Positions 1 to 7,983 of a stretch of 43,275 bases of DNA are shown here, piece by piece. The stretch covers positions 1 through 43,275 of the forward strand of contig WHUE01000024.1 in the NCBI GenBank assembly GCA_009377375.1, in the 5' to 3' direction. Source of the stretch: Alphaproteobacteria bacterium (GTDB lineage: Bacteria > Pseudomonadota > Alphaproteobacteria > MPNO01 > UBA2964). The notes under the pieces are model-generated. The model was not told where the DNA came from, made no database searches, and worked only from the letters and a program-made list of their open reading frames with translations. A program made the position numbers and the translations under genes. Numbering within the stretch: position 1 is the stretch's first letter; each line of letters opens with the position of its first letter.

Positions 1-5
1 GAAGC

Positions 6-320
6 TCAGAGCTTCCGGTCCAGGCTGGCGGCAACGGGGGAATCGGGCTCGAACCACTCCTCGCCGGCGGCGATCGGGCAGCTTTCGCCGGTGGGCTGAG
101 TGGCGACAAGGGTCCAGCTGCCGTCGGGCGAGGCGAACAGCTCGACGACCGCGCCGCTGCTGGCGAGGCCGACCGCCTTCTGCGCCTCGGAGAACTGCAC
201 GTCCAGCTTACTGACCAGCTCATGCCGCGGAACGCATTCCGGCTCGGCGGCAGCGGATGACGCAAAGACCGTCACCGCCACGGGGAGGATCATTACGGTC
301 AGAAACCCTTTTGCGAACAT
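6..320 (-). CDS. Small secreted protein of unknown function
   Basis: This gene encodes a complete 104-residue protein. The first 25 or so residues form a Sec-type signal peptide: a short basic start, a hydrophobic core and an AAA-type cleavage region. The mature part of about 80 residues has two cysteines, in ECVPR and ESCPI, that could form a disulfide in the periplasm. The central segment ELFASPDGSWTLVATQP and the C-terminal GEEW resemble a small uncharacterised family I associate with alphaproteobacteria, but I can assign no function. The start is well supported because an AAGGAG ribosome binding site lies 7-8 bases upstream of the ATG at 320. The gene it would be read with lies beyond the left edge of the window. 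Confidence 0.75.
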   Translation of the reverse strand: MFAKGFLTVMILPVAVTVFASSAAAEPECVPRHELVSKLDVQFSEAQKAVGLASSGAVVELFASPDGSWTLVATQPTGESCPIAAGEEWFEPDSPVAASLDRKL

Positions 321-949
321 CGCGATCTCCTTGCGGCGGCGCTGCGGCCAGCCTGCAGGTCAGGAAGCGGAGAACCCTTCGGAGCGAACTGTTGACACCC
401 GGCCGGCCCGGTACGCGGGCGCGGCCTCGACGCTACTATGCATATCTCCGACCGGATCTTCCGCTTCCCGCTGCGCCGCCCCGTCCGCGGTTCCACCCCC
501 CGAATACGGCTGGGGGAGCATCGAAAGGCGGAACCGGGACGGAACCTCTGTTTCAATAAGCTGAACCGAATATAGGATTTGGTGCTTAAAAAATGCTTAA
601 AATGCATGTAATGTTTCAATATATTTAAAGACAAATAGTAATAACCTCGTCATTTCTGAAACAATAATATTACATTTTTTCATCTGCGGCACGAACGGGG
701 CGAACAGGGGACGTGGAGTGTTGTCTACAAAATATTAAGAAAATCAGTGTGTTGTATGCGGAATCGGCACGGGTCCAGCACCGGGGAACGATCGGGGGCA
801 ATATTGACTGGACACAGCACAAACTATCGTAACAAAATTGTTTCGCGACACGGCGACCGCGGCATCGGAACGCTTCCGAGTCGCCGCGGCGGCCGTAGCA
901 GAGCTTGTGCGCAAATATCTCACGGGGCGCCGCCCTCTGGAGAGCCGCA
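321..949. other. Intergenic region with an AT-rich island
   Basis: These 629 bases separate the divergent secreted-protein gene and the response regulator. I see no convincing gene in them. Bases 601-660 have only 15 G or C in 60, against about two thirds in the surroundings, and the AT-rich stretch runs roughly from 555 to 690. A possible promoter for the regulator is TTGACT at 804-809 followed by a weak -10 near 825-831, but the spacing of 15-16 bases is poor. Short reading frames here have no ribosome binding site and an unnatural composition. Confidence 0.5.
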
Positions 950-1678
950 ATGACGACAAAGCAGGGCAATATCCTCATCGTGGAGGACGATCCCGACATC
1001 CGCACCCTCGTCTGCACCTATCTGGGGCGCGAAGGGTTCGAGGTGACCGAATGCGCCGACGGGGCGAGCCTGCGTTCCGTGTTCGAGACGCGCCCCTTCG
1101 ACCTGCTGCTGGTCGACCTTAACCTGCCGGACGACGACGGGTTGAACCTGATCCGTTACGTGAAGGAGATTTCCGACGTCGGCATCATCGTGCTGACCGG
1201 GAAGGCGGATCCTGTCGACCATGTCGTCGGGCTGGAGATGGGCGCCGACGACTACCTGACCAAGCCGTTCAACCTGCGGGTCCTGCTGGCGCGCATCAAG
1301 AGCGTGCTGCGCCGCACCCGCGGCGGCGCCGACGGGTCCGCCCCGAAATCCGGCGCGCTGTCCTTCCGCGGCTGGACGCTGGACCCCGCCACGCGGCGGC
1401 TCGCCGGACCGAACGCGCGGCCTGTGGCGCTGACGACCGCCGAATACAACCTCCTGATGACCCTGCTGAGCAGCCCGAACACCGTGATCTCGCGCGAGGA
1501 CCTGTCGCAGGCGGTCTACGGGCGCGAGCTGGGCGAGAACAGCCGCAGCATCGACGTGCTGGTCGGGCGGCTGCGCCGCAAACTGGAAACCGGCGAGCGG
1601 GACGACGGCAGTCTCATCCGGTCGGTCCGCGGCAGCGGCTACCTGCTAGCGGCCCCGGTGGAGGACTCCCGGGGCTGA
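950..1678 (+). CDS. OmpR/PhoB-family response regulator (orphan)
   Basis: A 242-residue two-component regulator. The N-terminal receiver domain (about residues 7-118) has the acidic pocket E12-D13-D14, the phosphoacceptor D56 in LLLVDLNLP, T83 and the conserved K105 in YLTKPF. The C-terminal winged-helix DNA-binding domain (about 135-238) ends in the typical RSVRGSGYLL. It therefore most likely switches genes on or off after phosphorylation by a sensor kinase. The ATG at 950 is preferred over an upstream GTG at 905 because the receiver begins immediately after it and GGAGAG lies just upstream. No kinase gene is adjacent. The 3' end overlaps the convergent MFS gene by 40 bases. The targets and the signal cannot be inferred. 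Confidence 0.9.
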   Translation: MTTKQGNILIVEDDPDIRTLVCTYLGREGFEVTECADGASLRSVFETRPFDLLLVDLNLPDDDGLNLIRYVKEISDVGIIVLTGKADPVDHVVGLEMGADDYLTKPFNLRVLLARIKSVLRRTRGGADGSAPKSGALSFRGWTLDPATRRLAGPNARPVALTTAEYNLLMTLLSSPNTVISREDLSQAVYGRELGENSRSIDVLVGRLRRKLETGERDDGSLIRSVRGSGYLLAAPVEDSRG

Positions 1679-2928
1679 ACCGCCGGCGCCTCGAAGACGC
1701 CGGAAATGCGGCGCACCCGCCGTACGCTCCAGAGCCAGCCCGCAATGGCGGCCAGCGCGCCCGCGATCAGCGCCGCCGGCACGCCGACCCAGTCGAACGC
1801 CGCGCCCAGCGCCAGCGCACCCACCGCCGGCCCGCCCCGGAAGATGACGAGGTAGAGGCTCATCACCCGGCCGCGCACCGCGCCGTCCACGGCGCTCTGC
1901 ATCAGTGTCTGCGTGCCGGTCCCGGCCAGCGTCGTCGCCGCCCCCAGCAGGAACACGCAGGCCAGCGCCACCGGGTAGAACGCGAAGACCGACATCGCGA
2001 CGACGCTGAGCGCGCCCATCAGCACCGCCGTCAACACCACCGTGGTCAGACCGGTCATGGTCGCGCGGCGGGCGAGAAAGACCGCCGCAAACAGCGCGCC
2101 CAGCCCGCCCGACGCCGTCATGTGGGCCAGTCCCGTGGCGCCGCGCCCGAACTCGCCGTCGGCGATCACCGGCAGCAGGTCGAGGACCGGCTTCACGCCC
2201 AGCGCCAGGATGGTCAGCAGCAGGATCATCGGCCCGATGCCTTCGTGCCGGCAGGCATAGCGGATGCCCTCGGCATACTGGCGGAGAATGCTGCCGGGAA
2301 CCCGGCCCCGCCCCTCCTGGCGCAGCTCGCGGATCACGCACAGCGACCAGATGAAGGCGACGAAGGTCGCCGCGTTGAAGAAGAAGGCGTGCGCCACCCC
2401 GCCGACCGCGATGATCGCGCCGGCCAGCGCGGGACCGACGAACCGCGCAACGTTGAAGATGGCCGAGTTGACCGCGATGGCCGCCGGCATGTGCTCGCGC
2501 TCCACCAGGTTCGGCAGCATCGCGAGCCGCGCCGAGCCGTTGAACGACCACACGGCGCCGACCAGCAGCGAGAGCCCGAACAGCCACCACTCGTTCACCG
2601 CGCCGGTCACGACCAGCACGCCGATCAGCATCGCCTGAACCATCGCGATGGACTGGCTGACCAGGGTGATCCGGCGCCGGTCGAACCAGTCGACCACGAC
2701 GCCGGAGATCGGCGTCAGCACCACCGACGGGATCAGGTCAGCGAAGGCGATGAGCCCGACCCAGGTCGAGGATCCGGTCAGCTCCCAGGTCAGCCAGCCG
2801 ATGGCGACGCGATGCACCCACAGCCCCAGCAGCGAGACCGAGCTGCCGAAGGTATAGAGCGCGTAGTTGCGCTGCTGCATGACGGCTTTGACGGCGCCGA
2901 AGCCGGATACCGCTCTGGGGCTGGCCAA
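1639..2928 (-). CDS. MFS transporter, EntS/MFS_3 type (copy 1)
   Basis: A 429-residue inner-membrane protein with about twelve hydrophobic helices, of the MFS_3 group that includes the enterobactin exporter EntS. An N-terminal helix pattern (SLLGLWVHRVAIGWLTWEL), the DWFDRRR loop between helices 2 and 3 and RGRVMSLYLVIFRGGP in the second half support a proton-driven exporter; the substrate is unknown. It is a close tandem paralogue of the next gene upstream on this strand. The start shown is a TTG with GGAAGACGAG just upstream. The ATG at 2880 would remove residues that align with the paralogue's N-terminus, so the TTG is favoured. The 3' end runs 40 bases into the response regulator gene on the opposite strand. 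Confidence 0.85.
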   Translation of the reverse strand: MASPRAVSGFGAVKAVMQQRNYALYTFGSSVSLLGLWVHRVAIGWLTWELTGSSTWVGLIAFADLIPSVVLTPISGVVVDWFDRRRITLVSQSIAMVQAMLIGVLVVTGAVNEWWLFGLSLLVGAVWSFNGSARLAMLPNLVEREHMPAAIAVNSAIFNVARFVGPALAGAIIAVGGVAHAFFFNAATFVAFIWSLCVIRELRQEGRGRVPGSILRQYAEGIRYACRHEGIGPMILLLTILALGVKPVLDLLPVIADGEFGRGATGLAHMTASGGLGALFAAVFLARRATMTGLTTVVLTAVLMGALSVVAMSVFAFYPVALACVFLLGAATTLAGTGTQTLMQSAVDGAVRGRVMSLYLVIFRGGPAVGALALGAAFDWVGVPAALIAGALAAIAGWLWSVRRVRRISGVFEAPAVQPRESSTGAASR

Positions 2929-3066
2929 GACTCGTCTTCCGGGGCAAAGGGTTCGCGCTCGTGTCGTCCGCCGGCGCGCGTGCCCGCACGGCGTACTGAT
3001 CGTTGCAGCGATTATCCCATATCGCGGGCAGGGCGAACAGCGCGACGCACCCCGCGGCAGGCGAAA

Positions 3067-4305
3067 TCAGCCCTTCCCCTCCGCCTCCAGCACCGCACTG
3101 ACCGCCCGGTAGCGGCGGCGCAACCAGAGGAGCGCGGCGATGCAGATCAGGCCGCCGCCGGCCAGCGCCGCCTGCAACCCGACGAAATCGGAGGCGACAC
3201 CCATGACCAGCGCGCCGAGCGCCGGGCCGCCGCGGAAGATGACGCCGTAGAGGCTCATCACCCGGCCGCGCATGGCGCCGTCCACCGCGCCCTGCATCAG
3301 GGTCTGGGTGCCGGTCCCGCAGATGACGACGGAGGCGCCGATCACCGCGATGGCGGCGAGCCCGACCCAGTAATTGTCGGTCGAGCAGAAGAGGAACAGT
3401 CCGAAGGCGGCGGCGGCCAGCGCCCACAGCAGCAGCCGGGTCAGCCCCGTGGTGGTGCCGCGCTGGGCGAGATACGCCGCGGCCACGAACGCGCCTATGC
3501 CGGAGACGGCGGTGAACTGGGCCAGCCCTTCGGCGCCGCGATGGTAGACCTCGTCGGCGAAGCCCGGCAGCAGGTCGATATAGGGCTTGGCGCCGAGCGC
3601 CGCGGCCGCGATCACGATCAGCACCGGGCCGATCCCCGGATGTTTGAAGGCATAGCGCAGCCCCTCGCCGACCTCGGCGAAGAGGTTGCCGACGATGCGC
3701 CCCTTGCCCTCGTCGCGGATCAGCCGGATGCGCCACAGCGCGGCGAGGAAGGCGAGGAAGGTGACCGCGTTGAAGACGAACGCCGCGCCCACGCCCCACT
3801 GCACGATCAGCGCGCCGGCGATGGCGGGGCCGATGAAGCGGGCGACGTTGAACAGCCCGGAATCGAGCGCCAGCGCCGAGGGCACGTGCTCGCGCTCCAG
3901 CAGGTTCGGCACCAGCGTCAGGCGCGCCGCGGTGTTGACCGCCATCACCATGCCGAGAAACAGGGTGAGCAGGAACAGCGACCAGATCTCGATCAGCCCG
4001 CTCAGCGTCAGCACGGCCAGCGCGACGGCCTGGAGCATGGCCAGGGACTGCGTCCAGATCACCATGCGCTTGCGGTCCAGCCGGTCGGCGAGCCCGCCCG
4101 CGATCGGGGTGATGACGACGCAGGGCGCGAGGTCGGCGAAGGCGATCAGTCCGAGCCAGGCGCCGGAATGGGTCATCTCCCAGGTCAACCAGCCGACGGC
4201 GACGCGCTGCGCCCAGAACCCGATCAGGGAAACCCAGCCCCACCAGAGATAAAGGGCGAAGTTGCGCTGGCCCAGCGCGCCGGCGATCGCGCCCCAGCGC
4301 CTCAT
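3067..4305 (-). CDS. MFS transporter, EntS/MFS_3 type (copy 2)
   Basis: A 412-residue twelve-helix inner-membrane transporter, paralogous to the gene at 1639-2928. Shared stretches such as GTGTQTLMQ, VDGA and RGRVMSLY with IFRGGPA appear at the same place in both, pointing to a tandem duplication. The likely role is export of a small molecule. The ATG at 4305 gives the family-like N-terminus MRRWGAIAG. A TTG 45 bases upstream is also in frame but would overlap the twin-helix gene by 23 bases and has no ribosome binding site. It is probably the third gene of an operon running from cinA through the small membrane protein to the two transporters. Confidence 0.85.
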   Translation of the reverse strand: MRRWGAIAGALGQRNFALYLWWGWVSLIGFWAQRVAVGWLTWEMTHSGAWLGLIAFADLAPCVVITPIAGGLADRLDRKRMVIWTQSLAMLQAVALAVLTLSGLIEIWSLFLLTLFLGMVMAVNTAARLTLVPNLLEREHVPSALALDSGLFNVARFIGPAIAGALIVQWGVGAAFVFNAVTFLAFLAALWRIRLIRDEGKGRIVGNLFAEVGEGLRYAFKHPGIGPVLIVIAAAALGAKPYIDLLPGFADEVYHRGAEGLAQFTAVSGIGAFVAAAYLAQRGTTTGLTRLLLWALAAAAFGLFLFCSTDNYWVGLAAIAVIGASVVICGTGTQTLMQGAVDGAMRGRVMSLYGVIFRGGPALGALVMGVASDFVGLQAALAGGGLICIAALLWLRRRYRAVSAVLEAEGKG

Positions 4306-4327
4306 GCTGGCGCCGCCCGTCGCGGCG

Positions 4328-4519
4328 TCATGCGCCGCCCGTCCGGGCAAAGACGAACATCGAGACCGCGATCAGCACGAGGCCGGCGTTGAGCCGCCAG
4401 AATCCCCTGCGCCGGGCGGCATCGTCCGCGTCCTTTTTGCGCAGCATCCCAACGGCCTGGAACACCAGCAGCGCGCCCAGACCGAGCATCGCCCCGAGCG
4501 CCATGGGAAGCCAGCTCAT
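4328..4519 (-). CDS. Twin-transmembrane-helix small protein
   Basis: A 63-residue protein with two hydrophobic helices (about residues 3-23 and 42-58) joined by a charged loop containing RKKDADDAARRR. Topology and size resemble the small HIG1-like twin-helix proteins found in alphaproteobacteria, some of which associate with respiratory complexes. The match is by architecture only. The ATG at 4519 is chosen because AGGA lies about 9 bases upstream and the gene then starts 7 bases after the cinA stop, suggesting co-transcription and perhaps translational coupling. A longer reading frame extending back to 4606 lies inside cinA and is rejected. Confidence 0.7.
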   Translation of the reverse strand: MSWLPMALGAMLGLGALLVFQAVGMLRKKDADDAARRRGFWRLNAGLVLIAVSMFVFARTGGA

Positions 4520-4526
4520 GAGATTC

Positions 4527-5330
4527 CTAGCCTTCGGGCTCGGCGGTCGACTGGGCGGTGGCGATGTCCTCCAGCTGCGGATCGCCGCCGATGGTCCGCA
4601 GGGCACCGATCAGCTCCTCCGTGACGCGGTCGAGCATCGCGTCGTCCGTGCTGCGCAGCACCACCGAGACGCGAAACCCGACAGGGCGCATCTGCGGGTA
4701 GCTGCCGATGTCTATGGCCGGATGCTTCGCCTGCAGCGCCGACAGGCAGTCGGCGATGGTGCCCTCGCCCAGATCGACGGCGACGGAGCGCGCCTGAACC
4801 TTGCGCCCGCCGCGAAGCTGGCTGCGCGCCGCCTCGAACATCACCTGCATGACGCGCGGGATGCCCGCCATCACGAACACGTTGTCCAGCCGGTAGCCGG
4901 GCGCGGCGCTGATCGAATTGGGCAGCAGCTCGGCCCCTACCGGGAAGGTGGCCATGCGCAGCCGCGCCTCGTTCATTTCCTGCCCGCGCTCCCTCGTGCG
5001 TTCGGTCAGCAGGTCGACCGTCACCTGGTCCCGGTACAGCCCCACCCCGAACGCGGCGGCGACGCATTCGGTGGTGATGTCGTCGTGCGTCGGCCCGATT
5101 CCGCCGGTGGTGAAGACGTAGTCGTGCTTCGCCCGGCATTCGTTCAGCGTCGCCACGATGGTTTCGCGCACGTCGGGAATCACGCGCGCCTCGCGCAGCC
5201 GCACGCCCACCTCGTTGAGCTCGGTGGCGATGAAGGCGAGGTTCTTGTCCTGGGTCCGCCCGGACAGCAACTCGTTGCCGATCAGGATCAGGCAGGCCGT
5301 GGTTTCTACAGGTTCCAGATCATTGGTCAT
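4527..5330 (-). CDS. CinA-type MoaB/Mog-fold protein
   Basis: A 267-residue protein of the competence/damage-inducible CinA N-terminal (MoCF biosynthesis) family. The fold signature is clear: LIGNELLSGRTQDKN near residue 17 and the loop TTGGIGPTHDDIT near residue 75, which bind a nucleotide or molybdopterin-like ligand in relatives. Full-length CinA proteins carry a C-terminal nicotinamide-nucleotide deamidase domain. That domain is absent here, so only a pyrophosphatase-like or binding role can be suggested. The ATG at 5330 fits the family start. The gene heads a probable four-gene operon with the twin-helix protein and two MFS transporters, a pairing that does not by itself reveal a function. 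Confidence 0.85.
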   Translation of the reverse strand: MTNDLEPVETTACLILIGNELLSGRTQDKNLAFIATELNEVGVRLREARVIPDVRETIVATLNECRAKHDYVFTTGGIGPTHDDITTECVAAAFGVGLYRDQVTVDLLTERTRERGQEMNEARLRMATFPVGAELLPNSISAAPGYRLDNVFVMAGIPRVMQVMFEAARSQLRGGRKVQARSVAVDLGEGTIADCLSALQAKHPAIDIGSYPQMRPVGFRVSVVLRSTDDAMLDRVTEELIGALRTIGGDPQLEDIATAQSTAEPEG

Positions 5331-5484
5331 GGAGCGCCGGCGGGAAGTTGGAAAAGGTGTCGAAGGCGGGCCAATATAGACCGGCGCCGCGCCCGGTGAA
5401 AGGCAACGCGCGGAAAGGTGGCGGCGGGTCCGCCCCGCCCGGCTCTATACCGGAAAGCGGAACATGGGGAACGGCCTGCCCGTG

Positions 5485-6126
5485 TCAGGTCGTCACGCCG
5501 GCGCGCCTGGTCAGCGTCCGGTCCACCTGCACCTCGACATCGAGGTTGAAGGCGATGGAGATACGCTCGCCCGCGCCGTGGAACGGGTTGACGAAATGGT
5601 TGAGCCAGGCGGGGAACAGCAGCATCATCCCCGCCTCCGGCTTCACCCGCTCGTTGCGGCCGTACAGGTTGCCGGGACGCGGGTCCTGGAACTCGATCCA
5701 GCCATTGGTTTCCGGTGCCGCCGCAGGCGTGCCGACGCTGACATAGTAGCAGCCGGACCACACCGCGCCCGGATGGTTATGGATCTTGTTGTAGCCGCCC
5801 TCGCCCAGCACGTTGGCCCAGCAGCCGCCATAGAACGAGACCTTTATGTCGCCGTCCAGCCCGGGGGGAAGCTGCGCCTCGGCCGCATCGCGCCCGGCCT
5901 GCAGGAAGGCCTGGCACAGCGCGCGGACCTCCGCTTCCGGCCAGTCCATCATATCGGCCTCGGAATGCCAGCCGCCGACGTTGCTGGCCCTGATTCCCGG
6001 GCTGGCCTTCATGCGGCCGAGCACGATCTCGCGCAGCCGCGCGTTCATCATGGCGATGCCGTCGAGCCGCCGTTTCATCAGCAGTGTGGGGAATACCGGC
6101 TGCAGTTCCCCCGGCTTGCAGGCCAT
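5485..6126 (-). CDS. Putative 2OG-Fe(II) oxygenase-like protein
   Basis: A 213-residue protein resembling the TIGR02466 group of 2-oxoglutarate/Fe(II)-dependent oxygenase-like proteins. Diagnostic features are WANVL and HNHPGAVWSGCYYVS (H116 and H118), then FPAWLNHFVNPF with H177, and GERISIAFN with R188. These are the positions expected for the metal-binding and 2-oxoglutarate-binding residues of a double-stranded beta-helix fold. The substrate is unknown. Relatives are often found in marine bacteria and phages. The ATG at 6126 is divergent from map, and the 144-base gap between them holds AT-rich direct repeats that may be regulatory. Confidence 0.75.
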   Translation of the reverse strand: MACKPGELQPVFPTLLMKRRLDGIAMMNARLREIVLGRMKASPGIRASNVGGWHSEADMMDWPEAEVRALCQAFLQAGRDAAEAQLPPGLDGDIKVSFYGGCWANVLGEGGYNKIHNHPGAVWSGCYYVSVGTPAAAPETNGWIEFQDPRPGNLYGRNERVKPEAGMMLLFPAWLNHFVNPFHGAGERISIAFNLDVEVQVDRTLTRRAGVTT

Positions 6127-6184
6127 AGCGCGCCCCGGTCTGTAAAGGCCGCCACGGAATCGTGGTCTCAGCCGTTCTTAACCT

Positions 6185-6204
6185 ATATAAGCTAACATAT
6201 AAGC
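6185..6204. repeat. Two ATATAAGC direct repeats, 12-bp phase
   Basis: The octamer ATATAAGC occurs at 6185-6192 and again at 6197-6204, 12 bases apart, in the gap between the divergent oxygenase-like gene and map. The element resembles tandem -10 hexamers or a regulator site. Which it is cannot be decided from sequence. Confidence 0.35.
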
Positions 6205-6270
6205 GCGCCCCGGAAACGGGCCTTTTGGGGGCGCATCGACCGGAATTCGAACCTGAGACGGCCGCAGAGC

Positions 6271-7092
6271 ATGAACGACCAAGCCGACCTCGCCGAATAC
6301 TCGGCAACGCCGCTGATCACCATCCACGGCCCCTCGGATTTCGAGGGGATGCGCCGGGCGGGCCGGCTGGCGGCGGAGGTGCTGGACATGGTCACGCCGC
6401 ATGTCCGGCCGGGCGCCACGACCGGAGAGCTCGACCGGCTGTGCCACGACTTCATCCTCGCGCACCGCGCCGTACCGGCGCCGCTGAACTATCGCGGCTT
6501 TCCCAAATCCATCTGCACCTCGATCAACCACGTCGTCTGCCATGGCATTCCCAGCGAAAAGACGCTGCGCGACGGCGACATCGTGAACATCGACATCACG
6601 GTGATTCTCGACGGCTGGCACGGCGACACCAGCCGCATGTTCCCGGTCGGCAAGGTGGGGGTGAAGGCGCGGAAGCTGATGGACGTCACCTACGAGGCGC
6701 TGATGACGGGCATCGCCGTGGTGCGCCCGGGCGCCACGGTCGGCGACATCGGCCACGCCATCCAGAGCTTCGTCGAGCCCGAGCGATACTCGGTGGTGCG
6801 CGATTTCTGCGGCCACGGGCTGGGCCGCGCGTTCCACGCGCCGCCCAGCATCCTGCATTTCGGCAATCCCGGCGAAGGCCCGGCACTGCGCGAAGGCATG
6901 TTCTTCACCATCGAGCCGATGATCAATGCCGGGCGGTATGAGACCAAGATCCTGTCCGACGGCTGGACCGCCGTGACCAAGGACCGGTCGCTGTCGGCCC
7001 AGTTCGAGCATTCCGTCGGCGTGACCGCGGACGGGTGCGAGATATTCACCCTCTCGCCCGTCGGGCTGCACAAGCCGCCCTACGGCGCATGA
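6271..7092 (+). CDS. map: Methionine aminopeptidase, type I
   Basis: A 273-residue enzyme that removes the initiator methionine from new cytosolic proteins. The pita-bread-fold metal ligands are all present: D108 (NIDIT), D119 (HGDTSRMF), H182 (GHGLG), E215 (FTIEPM) and E246 (AQFEHS), with the substrate-contact H91 in VCHGIP. The length matches bacterial type I enzymes apart from an N-terminal extension of about 15 residues. The ATG at 6271 gives this extension. It is followed by radC in the same direction 69 bases later, a map-radC pairing common in alphaproteobacteria. It is an essential housekeeping gene with no sign of damage. Confidence 0.95.
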   Translation: MNDQADLAEYSATPLITIHGPSDFEGMRRAGRLAAEVLDMVTPHVRPGATTGELDRLCHDFILAHRAVPAPLNYRGFPKSICTSINHVVCHGIPSEKTLRDGDIVNIDITVILDGWHGDTSRMFPVGKVGVKARKLMDVTYEALMTGIAVVRPGATVGDIGHAIQSFVEPERYSVVRDFCGHGLGRAFHAPPSILHFGNPGEGPALREGMFFTIEPMINAGRYETKILSDGWTAVTKDRSLSAQFEHSVGVTADGCEIFTLSPVGLHKPPYGA

Positions 7093-7161
7093 CGCCCGGC
7101 GGACGATTGTCGGCGGCGGCGGTTCTTCGCTAAGCTTCCCCGGGGGAACGGGAAAGCCGCA

Positions 7162-7872
7162 ATGACGGACGTGCCGGCCGCGGGAAGACCGAAAAAGACC
7201 GAGAAACCGCACCACGCCGGACATCGCGACCGGCTGCGCCAGCGGTTTCTCGACGGCGGGACCGCGGCGCTGGCCGACTACGAGATGCTGGAGTTGCTGC
7301 TGTTCCATACGATCCCGCGGCGCGACACCAAACCGCTCGCGAAAAGGCTGTGCAGCCAGTTCGGCGGATATGCCGGGGTGCTGCGCGCGGACGCGAAAGC
7401 GCTGGTTGCCGCCGGCCTTTCGGAGAACACGGCGGTGATGCTCAGGGCCGTCGGCGACGCGGCGGTCAGGCTGGCGCGGGAAGAGGTCCTCGACCGCCCG
7501 GTGCTGGCGTCCTGGGACAAGCTGCTGGCCTATCTGCGCGCCGAGATGACGCGGCACGATACCGAGCGGTTCCGCATCCTGTTCCTCGACATCAAGAACC
7601 GGCTGATCGCCGACGAGGAGCAGCAGCGCGGCACCGTGAACCACACCCCGGTCTATCCGCGCGAGGTCGTCCGGCGCGCGCTGGAGCTCAGCGCCAGCGC
7701 GATCATCATGGTGCACAACCACCCCTCGGGAAGCCCGGAGCCGTCCCGCGCCGATATCGAGATGACGCGGGAGGTGCGCGAGGCGGCGTCCAGACTCGGG
7801 GTCGTGCTTCACGACCACATCATCGTCGCCAAAGGCGGCCACGCCAGCTTCAAATCCATGGGGCTGCTGTAA
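7162..7872 (+). CDS. radC: RadC-family JAB/MPN-domain protein
   Basis: A 236-residue RadC protein. A helix-hairpin-helix-like N-terminal part (about residues 20-110) precedes the JAB/MPN metalloprotease-like domain. That domain holds the motif VHNHPSGSPEPSRADIEMT, giving ligands H185, H187 and D198 and the upstream catalytic-type E152 or E153. The historical link to DNA repair is uncertain; the fold suggests a metal-dependent hydrolase. The ATG at 7162 is preceded by GGGAAAG about 6 bases upstream. It probably shares transcription with map. The 111 bases after it lead into the broken CBS-kinase gene. Confidence 0.93.
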   Translation: MTDVPAAGRPKKTEKPHHAGHRDRLRQRFLDGGTAALADYEMLELLLFHTIPRRDTKPLAKRLCSQFGGYAGVLRADAKALVAAGLSENTAVMLRAVGDAAVRLAREEVLDRPVLASWDKLLAYLRAEMTRHDTERFRILFLDIKNRLIADEEQQRGTVNHTPVYPREVVRRALELSASAIIMVHNHPSGSPEPSRADIEMTREVREAASRLGVVLHDHIIVAKGGHASFKSMGLL

Positions 7873-7983
7873 ACGCAGCGAAACGGCGGGCGGCCGGTCC
7901 CCGCGCCGGCGAAATTCGTCTTTCGCTCTCGCCGGTTAACGTCGGTAAATCTCTCTTTAACGTCTATAGGCGATGACCGGTGC

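Noticed and set aside
670..1017. 115-codon - strand open frame upstream of the response regulator
   Set aside because: It has no ribosome binding site, overlaps the regulator gene and its predicted protein is Arg- and Cys-rich without a known pattern.
2122..4392. Very long + strand open frame (756 codons) opposite the MFS genes
   Set aside because: It is antisense to two clear transporters, is rich in Arg, Asp, Gly and His as expected from shadows in high-GC DNA, and has no recognisable domain.
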